The notes under the pieces were generated by a model. That model was not told the origin of the DNA. It saw only the letters and a program-made list of their open reading frames with translations, and made no database searches. A program made the position numbers and the translations under genes. From Falciphora oryzae (Eukaryota; Ascomycota; Sordariomycetes; Magnaporthales; Magnaporthaceae), in the NCBI GenBank assembly GCA_000733355.1, contig JNVV01000003.1, forward strand, positions 853,635 through 871,608: a DNA stretch of 17,974 nt, written 5' to 3'. This document shows, one piece after another, positions 1 through 8,650 of this stretch (its first letter is position 1; each line of letters starts with the position of its first letter).

Positions 1-460
1 CATTCGACTCAATCCAGTCTGGTGAGAGTGTGCCTCATGCAACTGACGGCTTTGCGCGCCCTCGCACTCGCGCTCACAGAGTGGAAGAAACGGGCAGCAG
101 ATTCCCCGCCACCTACCGGGGCAGCAGGGCGACAAGATGATAATGGAAAATGGGCGTTGAGCCTGAGCCTCGGCCCCCAGCTTTGCTGTGCTTTGGTGCG
201 CGGGGCGCTCCCCAGCCCCTGAAGGCGCGCGAAGCAATCGACGGACAGCTGTGCTTCGCCGCCAGCGTAGAGATGTCCAATCCAGCCATCATGCGCGCGA
301 AATACACGGTATATGCTGTGGGGTTATCGGTCATCGGCTCCTCGCATCGACCTCGGGCTGCGCTGGCACGCCCACCTCAGCTCTGCCGCTAATCACCTTC
401 CATCCTGGGAAGACCAACAAACCGCGCGGACCCCTGGATCTCCATCTCCCAAGCTTTTTC

Positions 461-493
<33 letters not shown>

Positions 494-1100
494 CCCCGGC
501 GAACCACGTCAAATTATTGGACGAAGGTGCCAGTGGGCTTTACCGGCACTAGCATCTCATGGAATCCTGACCGGTTGACGTCGTGCCTGGTAGCGACATC
601 GACCTGAACCAGCACCGTGGCTCTGCCCGATTTCCGAGAAGCGAGGAATGCAACCTCCACTCGCCATTCTCACCCGTGCAAATCATTCCCATTCCCATAC
701 TTGCCCAAGATGCAGCGTTCCGAGTCGGATGGCTCGACAACATCAGCACCTTCGGGAGTCAGTCTCCCCGGATGCGCGTCTTTACCCAAGTGCCCGCGTA
801 TCTGGCCGCCAGCTCACCCAGGCGGTGTCGGTGTCGTATCTCCCCCTCCCCCATCAGAGAACACGTCCACATATATCTTCAATGACCTGCTATATCGGCA
901 ATGAGCCCCGTCCCTGGTGGCATGCGCTGCTCCACCCCGGCAATGGCTTCTCCCGAATACGGCAGGTGGTGGGCCTCTGTGTGCTGGAGTGCCCCTACCG
1001 CCCACCCTCGCGAGAGCGCCCTCGGCGTGCTCACGGGCCCGCGCCGGGGTGCATCCATGCAGCAAGAGCCGGACGAGCCTGCGCCCAACCACGCTGATTC
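1..1100. other. Non-coding region left of the protease gene
   Basis: About 1.1 kb in which no gene can be supported. The open frames here are short, compositionally biased and lack recognisable domains or paired splice signals. The only notable element is a 31-T homopolymer at 463-493. The DNA is not strongly AT-rich, so it does not look like a RIP-degraded transposon. The tail of a gene to the left of the window cannot be excluded for the first few dozen bases. Confidence 0.5.
463..493. repeat. Poly-T tract (31 T)
   Basis: An uninterrupted run of 31 thymines, seen directly. In fungal genomes such runs are ordinary nucleosome-depleting spacers or, read on the other strand, the poly-A tail of an old retroposed copy. 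No target-site duplication or retroposon body is visible beside it. Exact length is often unreliable in assemblies. Confidence 0.9.
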
Positions 1101-1101
1101 T

Positions 1102-1219
1102 CTGCCAAGACAACTCTCGAGGTCGACCTGCCAAGAAGGATATACCTTCGTGGGCCTGCCAAGGCCATCCCGCGAAGCCTACCTGCCGAGATGGAAATAT
1201 CCTCGTGGGCCTGCCAAGA
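1102..1219 (+). promoter_or_regulatory. Tandem ~27-bp promoter array with PacC-type GCCAAG cores
   Basis: The core CTGCC(A/G)AG starts at 1102, 1128, 1156, 1183 and 1211, a spacing of 26, 28, 27 and 28 bp. Units at 1128 and 1183 are similar over the whole 28 bp and both end in TCGTGGGC, so this is a degenerate tandem repeat and not just scattered hexamers. Four of five copies contain GCCAAG (1104-1109, 1130-1135, 1158-1163, 1213-1218), which fits the known PacC consensus GCCARG; the fourth copy reads GCCGAG. The array lies 107-220 bp upstream of the TATA box of the secreted metalloprotease. PacC activates alkaline-expressed genes in ascomycetes, so pH control of this protease is a reasonable inference. 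Binding is not shown. Confidence 0.55.
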
Positions 1220-1324
1220 CACACTCGCAGATTGTTGTGCATGGGCAAGATATCGGCATCGGAGAGGGGAGACAGGAATAACGACACCACAGAACACAAG
1301 GGGGAAGAAGGGGTCTTCGTGGTG

Positions 1325-1332
1325 TATATAAA
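1325..1332 (+). promoter_or_regulatory. TATA box of the M43 protease gene
   Basis: TATATAAA sits 154 bp upstream of the ATG at 1486, a normal distance for a fungal promoter with a 5' UTR of about 100 nt. The CT/CA-rich stretch at 1430-1485 before the start fits a fungal leader. Confidence 0.7.
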
Positions 1333-1485
1333 GCCGCTGAGGAGAACGCTACAAGATCCGTTCGAGATGTTGGAACCAGGCTCTCAGAGACAACGGTCAA
1401 GCACAGAGAGATTTGATTGCATTCAGCACAACAACCCTCAATCTATCCTCTGCACAAGCTTACCTTTGGCCGCTTCTCCCTCATC

Positions 1486-2413
1486 ATGTTCGCCAAGTCC
1501 GTCTTCGTGGCCGCCGCGGCCCTGGCTGCGTTCGTCAACGCCGTCGCCATCGAGCCCGGCCGGTTCGGCTGCGGCACTCCCGAGCCCACCGCGGAGCAGC
1601 TCGAGGTCGCGCAGGCCTTCTCCATCATGGAGGCCGAGCAGGCCACCAACGGCACCCTGGTCGCCCGCCAGACCGTGACCATCGACGTCTACTTCCACGT
1701 CGTCGCCTCGTCCACCGCGGAGCGCGACGGCTACGTCACCGACACCCAGCTGGCCAACCAGCTCAAGGTGCTCAACCAGAACTACGCTCCGCACGGCTTC
1801 ACCTTTGTGCTCAAGGGCACCGACCGCACCGTCAACGCCAACTGGGCCGTTGACGGCAACGAGCTGGCCATGAAGAAGGCGCTCCGCAAGGGCACCTACC
1901 GCGCCCTCAACGTCTACTTCCAGAAGACCATCGGCGGCAACCTGGGCTACTGCTACTTCCCCACCAACGTGCGCTCGGGCTCCAACGACTTCTACCTGGA
2001 CGGCTGCTCCATCCTCTCGACCTCGGTCCCGGGCGGCTCCCAGACCAACTACAACCTGGGCAAGACCACCACCCACGAGGTCGGCCACTGGCTCGGCCTG
2101 TACCACACCTTCCAGGGCGGCTGCAACGGCGCCGGCGACATGGTCGCCGACACCCCCGCCCAGGCCAGCCCCTCGAGCGGCTGCCCCGTCGGCCGCGACT
2201 CGTGCCCCAACCAGCCCGGCCTCGACCCCATCCACAACTACATGGACTACAGCTACGACTCTTGCTACGAGGAGTTCACCTCCGGCCAGCAGTAAGTTTA
2301 CGACTCCTTTGCCGAACCTTGTCACTTTCCCTGTCAGTCAGCGATGCTAACCACCGTGTTACAACAGGGCCCGCATGCACAACTTCTGGGACACCTACCG
2401 TGCCAGCAGCTAA
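1486..2413 (+). CDS. Secreted M43 (pappalysin-type) zinc metalloprotease
   Basis: Exons 1486-2291 and 2368-2413; the intron 2292-2367 (GTAAGT, branch GCTAAC at 2346-2351, CAG) gives a 283-residue protein. The ATG at 1486 is chosen because a clear signal peptide follows (residues 1-20, FAKSVFVAAAALAAFVNAVA). A short pro-region ends near VARQ at 59-62. The catalytic zinc motif HEVGHWLGLYH is at residues 197-207, the pattern of metzincins. The Met-turn NYMDYSYDSC is at 251-260, and conserved cysteines surround the site. Exon 2 supplies the family-typical end ARMHNFWDTYRASS. Length matches fungal extracellular metalloproteases of the MEP1 type, which hydrolyse extracellular peptides and are sometimes linked to virulence or nutrition. 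The promoter carries a TATA box and a PacC-like array, suggesting ambient pH control. It converges with the broken gene to its right. Confidence 0.95.
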
Positions 2414-2948
2414 ATGCCGTCACGACGGTGGTCTCGGTAGCTTACAAGCACGGGATTGGCGTGCTCGAAAGAGACACGCCAAGGGGGTGGAACCGGTGGG
2501 GGTGATGAGGCGGTGGGGGAACGTCTCGCCTGCAGGTCACTCAAGGGGTGGAATACCCCCTTTTGACTTGCAGGCACCGGCTATCCAGATTCTGGACGTC
2601 GTTCTTCAACGTAAATATTCTTAATTTTTGATGTCTATACGTATAACACTAATGAGAAATGCATATGAAAAAACCTCGTCCTGCGCCTACGGTAATGATG
2701 GTGACGTCTCTTTTTAAATCCATTCAGGGGTATAGCATGCTGCAACTGACTGGAACTTGGCGTTTGCAAAGGCTGTCTGTCTGGACACTCGCGTACGTTG
2801 GGGGTGAGAGACAAGTAAAATTTCATGCTCAATCGAACCGTACCGTTTTCCCCTTAGGGAACACCTATTAATATGTACACCGTTTTCGTCGCTCATTCAA
2901 TTGCAATCAAGTCATCAAACAGTCCAGCCTCATCTCACCTCATCTCAT
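2414..2948. other. Intergenic region between convergent genes (3' UTRs)
   Basis: This 535-bp spacer lies between two genes that end toward each other, so it should hold both 3' untranslated regions and terminators. AT-rich stretches suitable for poly-A signals occur near 2610-2640 and 2860-2880. A strong stem-loop is present at 2528-2575. No coding feature is supported. Confidence 0.6.
2528..2575 (+). other. Imperfect inverted repeat / RNA stem-loop in the protease 3' region
   Basis: The left arm 2528-2548 and right arm 2557-2575 are nearly reverse complements. Pairing runs GCCTGCA with TGCAGGC, one G-U wobble, GTCA with TGAC, a small asymmetric bulge (CTC against T), then AAGGGG with CCCCTT around the 8-nt loop TGGAATAC. 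That makes about 17 paired bases plus one wobble. It begins 114 bp after the protease stop codon, so it probably lies in the 3' UTR. A role in mRNA stability or 3'-end formation is inference. Confidence 0.6.
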
Positions 2949-4885
2949 TCACAGAGTCCTCGTCGCGCTGCCGCCAAGGTTGCTCACGCAGCGGATGTTG
3001 CCCGAGGGCTGGCGGACGCTGCGGGCCGAGAAGGTGAAGTCGTCGTTGCCGCCGCTCGTCATGCTCTGCGAGAAGGCGCCGTCGCGGTTCGAGTACTGCA
3101 GCGACATGGCCGTGGCGCGCTGCGCTCCCGCCCGCCCCGGCGCCGACCGGCACGTCGCCGCCAGCGTCCCGCCCTGGCTCGACGCCCAGGTCAGCGTCAC
3201 GAACGAGATGGCGTCGGGGACGGGCGTCGGCGACGCCGCGGCCGTGCTCGACGTCGAGGTGGAGGTGGTTGCGGTCGTGGTTGCGGGGGTGTCCGTCGGG
3301 GGCGGCGGCGGCGGCGGGCATGGGGCCGGGTTGAAGACGGTGACGCCGCTCTGCGGGAAGGGGGACAGCGGGCCCCAGATGTTGGTGCCGTTGAAGCCCA
3401 GCCCTTTAGATAAAAAGTCCATGTCGCCGAACTGGTGGGCCGGGGCGGGCGAGCCGGGTGTCGAGAGCTCGGGCTGGATCCACTCGCCGATGGGCGCGAC
3501 GTACTGGCCGGCCTTGATGCCGTTACGCGTCGTCTTGACGGGGTTGTCGAGCGTGACCAGGTACTCGCGCGTGTAATTGACGGGCGCCGTGGCGGCCTTG
3601 AGGCGGAAGTCGAACTTGTTGCGCGCCGCGCCCGCGATGGTGGCCGTCGTGCCGACCAGGCGCGTCGTCGCCACCTCGCCCGTGCAGACGTCGATGTCCA
3701 TGACCGTGAAGGCGATGCGGGCCGATGGGGACGAGGTGTAGCCGACGAACTGGTTATGAAATAATGTCGTTAGACTTGTGAGTCTGTGCTGTTGATATAC
3801 AGGGACGTGTCTGGAGTTCTTACCTTGACTTGGCCAATCTCAGCAGCAGGGTCGGCAGTGAAAACACCCGTAATAGCATCCTCCACACGGATATAGGTCG
3901 GGTCGCCCCATTAGGGTCCGTAGTTATTTGCACGTTGGTAGCCACGATCTCTGTCGCGAAAATCGTGTTGCCGCGCTCAAAGCCGCTGTACTCGATAAAA
4001 TCGCCCGGCATGAACGGAGCCATGACGAGAGCGTCGGGCGCCAGGCTGATTGTGGACAGACATCCTGTTAGCCATCACACCGTTTCCTCCAAGGGCATTG
4101 CTGTTGTTGCTCGGGTCGACTTACAAGGATCCCTATTTGGTGTTTCCAGCCAGGAGCGGACGCTGGCTCGACGGGCACAGCGGGTCGCTCGAGTTGCGGG
4201 GGACGCACATCGGGAAACCCGAGAAGGAGGATATGCTAGGGTTCTCGCCGTCCGACGTGAAGAAGGGGTCGTCGGCGTAGGGGAGGCCGAAGACCCCCTC
4301 TGGGTCATTGATGCGCAGCTTAGGCCCGCCCTGAAGCGACATGGTGCCGTCCGCGTTGACCTTATCGATGAGGCCTTGACCACTCTGGACGGAGAACTGG
4401 CTGACCGAGATCATGCCCGCGATGGGAACATTGTTGACCCAGTTGCCATCAACCTGTGTTGATGTTGTGGGTTTGTGATTAGCATCTGATATTGCTAGCG
4501 CCGGTTCAGGGGTTTAATCAACAGAGCGCCGACTTACAGTGACCTCGTAGCCCGCGAACTTTCCCTGGTCTGCGACAAAGTCCTTCCATGGGATGAAGGT
4601 AGCCGGGAAGATAACCTGGAGGTTCTTGGGCACAACAACATTGAACCCGAGGACGCTGATGCTGCCTCCTATGTTGAAGGACGAATCCGTGGCAGTGGCG
4701 CTAGATACACGGCGTTGAGGAAGACGTTAGCTTTTGCACGGCATTGGCTCACGATACTCTCCGGTAATTTCTACTTACCCCTCGAAGGCACCGGTCAGCT
4801 GGAGGGGAACATCTTGTGCCCTCACTCGGACGAGTAGTGTAAGGATACAAAGCAGCAGCGAAAAGGTATACCGAAAGGTAAACAT
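2949..4885 (-). pseudogene. Secreted conserved fungal protein gene, apparently disrupted (TAG plus 5-bp duplication)
   Basis: Five exons fit well on the minus strand: 4885-4779, 4700-4538, 4453-4125, 4045-3824 and 3749-2949, with standard donors, branch points and acceptors. Exon 1 encodes a signal peptide (MFTFRYTFSLLLCILTLLVRVRA). Later exons contain MSLQGGPKLRINDPEGVFGL, a SSFSGFPMCVPRNSSDPLC segment, MAPFMPGDFIEYSGF, IRVEDAITGVF and VMDIDVCTGE. After these come a proline/threonine linker with CPPPPPPP and a C-terminal Ser/Thr-rich beta-type region. I recognise the pattern as a conserved secreted ascomycete protein of unknown function. Two breaks are visible: an in-frame TAG at 4133-4135 just before the exon 3 donor, and a GGTCG tandem duplication at 3896-3905 that shifts frame in exon 4. 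Discounting the 5 extra bases, the exon lengths sum to exactly 538 codons, supporting the model. All splice sites remain intact, so inactivation would be recent, or these are sequence errors. Confidence 0.7.
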
Positions 4886-6358
4886 GTTGACACTGATGGA
4901 GGAGGTTGGATGATGTCTCCCGTCTATGGTGAGCTAAAGGAGGGCACGCTGGGAGCGGCCTTATCTACTTGGAAAGACAGCAGCAGGTCTGGAGGAGTGA
5001 AAGGGGCCGGGCCGGCTTCGGTGAACGACAACACCGGTCGCCCAGCCCAAGCGACTCGGCGGGTGGCGATTCATCCTCCAGCCGTCTGTCAGCCGGGTGC
5101 AAGAATAAAACGATAGTGTCCTCACGACCCCTGGCTGGCGTGGAAGATCTCGACAACGCACAGAGGAGGGCGCGACCCATGGTCTCCCGCTAGGCCAGGC
5201 TGGTGGCTGGACCCTCTGAAACCCAGCGTGGGCAACACGAGCAAGGCTGGACGCATCTACTACCTAATTATGGCAACCCTCCGCATCTTGGGCAAGGAGA
5301 AGGAGAAAGGCTGTGGCGACGTCGCTAGACTTGCGGCCGAGGTCGTGTCTGGACCACCGCTCGGGCTGCTAGACTAGAACCTGCGTCGTGGGTTTTTTCG
5401 CAAACCGCTGCGCAGGGGCTCAATGCATGGCGCTATAGATGCGATACGATGAACGGATAATGTCCGTAAAAAAAAAAAAAAACAGTCCAGCTGCCTTGGT
5501 CTGCCTGCCGGGACTGAACTCGACCCGAAGAAGCAATCTTCAGCTGTGCTTGCTTCTGCGGGTCCTGGACTGAGCATCCGAGCCTGGGCTCTCGGCCGAA
5601 CCTCGCCAATCGGGGCTGTCCTAAAGACCCGGTTTTTCGTATCTTGTGCTGTTGTTTTTCAGCCTCGATGCCGTCGTCCAGCAGTCAAGGAGGATAGGTA
5701 TACATCGGGACCCTGAAAAGCCGCACTCTCAGTCCAGCAAGCACACACTATTGATGCAGATATCGGCCGACTCGCTTGCAGGGCCCAGTTTGCGGCGCCA
5801 GACCGCCACACGCAGGAGGAGCACGCGACTCTCAGCCTCCATGCAGCCGCTGCAAACCAGGCACGCCAGGCCAGGACGAGAGGACGCGCTGGGAGGTGGC
5901 TCTAGCGCCCGTTAGCGGTAAAAATAAGCATTGCTTCTTCTTCTTCTTCCCGACGGCTAGGTCCTCCAATTGAGCCACAGCTGAGAGCTTAGCGCCCGGC
6001 TAAGACTATACGTTGATCAAGGGGGGACCCCGCGACCTGGGACGATTCCTTGGGCCCTGGTGTGATGAGGATAGCCTCACTCCACAACAGCATCTTTTCG
6101 CCCCTCCCCTTGGTCCTCTCTTGCGCCAACAGACGCCGCTCGGCCTGGACGACTCGGTGTTGGGCCTCGATGAAGATCCTTGCACCAGCAAGCCTCGGTC
6201 GCGAGAAACCATGCCATTCCAAGGGGTCCTTCCGCGGGTGGCGCTTCTGGCTGGGAGCCCGAGGTCGAGCCCGAGCCTCTCGTGTTGGGAGCCGTCGAGG
6301 GAGCCGCCGAGGCTCTGGCTCGCCCGAACAGACGAGAGGCACGACGGGGACGGTGCGA
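4886..6358. other. Divergent intergenic region between the disrupted gene and the multicopper oxidase
   Basis: Nearly 1.5 kb separating two divergently transcribed genes, so it holds both promoters. A 15-A tract lies at 5468-5482 and a TTC microsatellite at about 5935-5953. Two overlapping GCCAGG hexamers (PacC-consensus) lie at 5865-5875. Open frames in 6010-6360 are Arg/Ser/Pro-rich in all phases and look like GC-rich non-coding sequence. No gene or tRNA is supported. Confidence 0.5.
5468..5482. repeat. Poly-A tract (15 A)
   Basis: An uninterrupted run of 15 adenines in the intergenic region, seen directly. No retroposon body or flanking duplication is recognisable. Confidence 0.85.
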
Positions 6359-6365
6359 TATAAAA
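6359..6365 (+). promoter_or_regulatory. TATA-like box abutting the multicopper oxidase ATG
   Basis: TATAAAA occupies 6359-6365, and its last A is the first base of the only in-frame ATG (6365) ahead of the conserved oxidase sequence. A working TATA box would place the transcript start downstream of that ATG. Either this is a chance match or the start codon of the gene is elsewhere. Confidence 0.35.
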
Positions 6366-8400
6366 TGCAACCGTTCGTCCCGTCATGTTTGGCTTTCCTT
6401 GGTGATCTGCACAAGCATCTTGGCGACTCTGAGGCTCTGGGGAAGTCGAAGAGACCCTGGGAAGGAGCGCCCTACAAGTGGCTCTTCCAGTTTCCGCTCC
6501 CCATCCCGCCCGTCAAGAAGCCCAAGTACGACACGCCGTTCGAACACCCCGTCACGGGCCGGGACATCAATTACTTCGAGGTTGAGGAGAAGATCTTTTC
6601 CAAGAACGTCTACCCGGACAGAGGCAACGCGACGTTCAAGGGGTACGATGGCGTCACGCCCGGGCCAACCTTCATCGTGGAGAAGGGAACCGAGAACATC
6701 GTCCGGTTCACCAACCACATCGACATGGCCACCTCGGTCCATCTCCACGGGTCCTCGACGGTAAGAGGCATCCCGGCCCTGGGACACAGTGCTCTCTCTA
6801 CTGCATGACACGCCGCTAACCATATTGCTCATTTTGATCAGAGGTCGCCCTGGGATGGCTGGGCCGAAGACATCACCAAGCCGGGAGAGACAAAGGACTA
6901 CTACTATCCTGACAGCCAGTCTAGTAGGATGCAGTGGTACCACGACCACGCCATCGACCACGTTAGTTTTATCCCCTATAATTGCGCCCCTCGCCTTAGA
7001 GCAGCCGTGTTTTTATCCAAGATTACTGACTCTCTGTATTCTTATGCATTTTGCAGACGGCAGAAAATGCGTATTCCGGCCTCGCTGGTGCCTACATCAT
7101 CCACGACCCGGCAGAAGACGCCCTCAACCTGCCGTCAGGTTATGGACAGTTCGACATCCCCTTGATCCTAACTTCGAAGCAGTACAACAACGACGGCACC
7201 CTTTTTTCGCCCGCCGCCGAGAGGACGAGCCTATGGGGAGACGTCATCAACGTCAACGGTCAGCCCTGGCCCTTCTTCAACGTGCAGCCGCGCAAGTACC
7301 GCCTCCGCTTCCTCAACGCCGGCATCTCGCGCAGCTTCCTCCTGTACTGGGCCGACGTCGCCGACAAGGCCGGCGCCAAGATCCCGTTCCACGTCATCGC
7401 CTCCGACACGGGCCTGCTCAGCGGGCCGCAAAAGACCGACTCCCTCTACCTCTCTATCGCGGAGCGCTACGAGGTTGTCTTCGACTTCTCCGGCTTCAAG
7501 GGCAAGACACTGATGCTGCGCAACACGCGCGGCTTCGCCCCGGACACGGACTACCTGCACACGGACAAGGTCATGGCCTTTGTGGTCGGCAAGGATCCCG
7601 TCCCGGACCCGTCGGAGCTCAAGCCGTCCTTCCGCGCCGTCCCGTACCCGGACCCCAAGGCGACCGTGGACCGGCACTTCAAGTTCGAGCGCCAGGGTGG
7701 CGAGTGGACCATCAACGGCGTCACCTGGGCCGACACCAACAACCGCGTCATGTCCAAGCCGCCCCGTGGCACCGTCGAGGTCTGGGAGCTCGAGAACAGC
7801 AGCGGCGGCTGGTCGCACCCGATACACGTCCACCTCGTCGACTTCCAGGTCGTCAAGCGCACGGGGAGCAAGCGCGACGTGCAGAACTACGAGGCGCAGG
7901 GGCTCAAGGACGTCGTGTGGCTGGGCCCCGGCGAGACGGTGACGATCCGCGCGCGCTACTCGCCCTGGGACGGCCTGTACGTGTTCCACTGCCACAACCT
8001 GATCCACGAGGACCACGCCATGATGGCGGCCTTCAACGTCACCGCGCTCGAGGATCTCGGGTACAACGAGACGAGGTTCATCGACCCCATGGAGCAGCGC
8101 TGGCGCGCCGTGCCCGGGAAGCCGGAGCTCTTCACCCTCGACGCCATCCGGCAGCGCGTCGCCTTCATGGCCGGCGAGCAGCCGTACAACAACGAGGAGG
8201 AGGCCGACAGGCGCGTCCAGGCCTACTGGGCCACCAAGACCGGCGGGGCCGCCAGCCCCGCCACGCCAACGCCGACGCCGACTTCGCAGAGCGGCAAAGG
8301 GGGCTCTGGTAAGCGGGAGGCCCCGCGCAGCCCCCGCCAGGCGCTCCCCGCGTTGGGCTGGCCGTGGAGACGGCCGCGTTTGGGACCGACGCTAAGCTAA
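6365..8400 (+). CDS. Multicopper oxidase, bilirubin oxidase / CotA type
   Basis: Exons 6365-6760, 6842-6961 and 7057-8400; introns 6761-6841 and 6962-7056 have GTAAGA/GTTAGT donors, CTAAC/CTGAC branches and CAG acceptors. The product is 619 residues. All four copper-binding signatures are present: HLHG (126-129), WYHDH (164-168), HPIHVH (426-431) and HCHNLIHEDHAMM (483-495), the last with the type 1 Cys, His and axial Met. The order PLPIPP, GYDGVTPGPTF, DGWAEDIT, AENAYSGLAGAYIIHDP is that of bilirubin oxidase/CotA-like laccases, which oxidise phenols or tetrapyrroles and reduce O2 to water. The C-terminus is a Pro/Thr/Arg-rich tail from about residue 570. The N-terminus is doubtful: the first 20 residues make a poor signal peptide, and the ATG overlaps a TATA-like box. 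It converges with the GDPD gene, stops being 250 bp apart. Confidence 0.93.
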
Positions 8401-8650
8401 CAGCATGACTACGAGCGCTGGATTGCATTCGGGGATTTGGGACGATGGTGCCTTTCATCCGGGGGGTATGAGTGCCGGGGATGCATCAATGGTTTTTAAC
8501 GTGTCATTGATGCGGTGTGCTGGATGTGATTTTCTTTTATCGTGGGTCAAGCCTGGCTTCGCTTCGGTTATTAATAGTCATAGATATCCAATACATTTCG
8601 TAATTATCTTTTAATCTCTTCAGTTCCATGATTCGTAACTATTGATTTTT
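8401..8650. other. Short spacer between convergent multicopper oxidase and GDPD genes
   Basis: A 250-bp AT-rich spacer where two genes end toward each other. It contains AT-rich stretches around 8565-8660 that could serve as poly-A signals on either strand. No gene is seen. Confidence 0.6.

Noticed and set aside
1102..1219. CRISPR-like reading of the periodic array
   Set aside because: Eukaryotic context, degenerate units, no constant repeat/spacer structure; better explained as duplicated promoter elements.
648..1281. Possible small gene upstream of the protease
   Set aside because: Several overlapping short frames of low-quality composition, no signal peptide, no conserved motif; part of it is only translation of the promoter array.
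1438..2325. Long open frame antisense to the protease gene
   Set aside because: Val/Gly/Ala/Arg-rich composition is the mirror of GC-rich third positions in the sense gene; no domain or start context.
2480..2520. G-quadruplex in the protease 3' region
   Set aside because: Only three G-runs of sufficient length are present, with long loops; a four-run motif is lacking.
3880..3975. Intron instead of frameshift in exon 4 of the disrupted secreted-protein gene
   Set aside because: No canonical donor or branch point in the interval, and the flanking peptide is continuous once one GGTCG copy is discounted.
7231..8016. Long minus-strand open frame opposite the multicopper oxidase
   Set aside because: Shadow of the oxidase exon 3; valine/arginine-rich composition without motifs.
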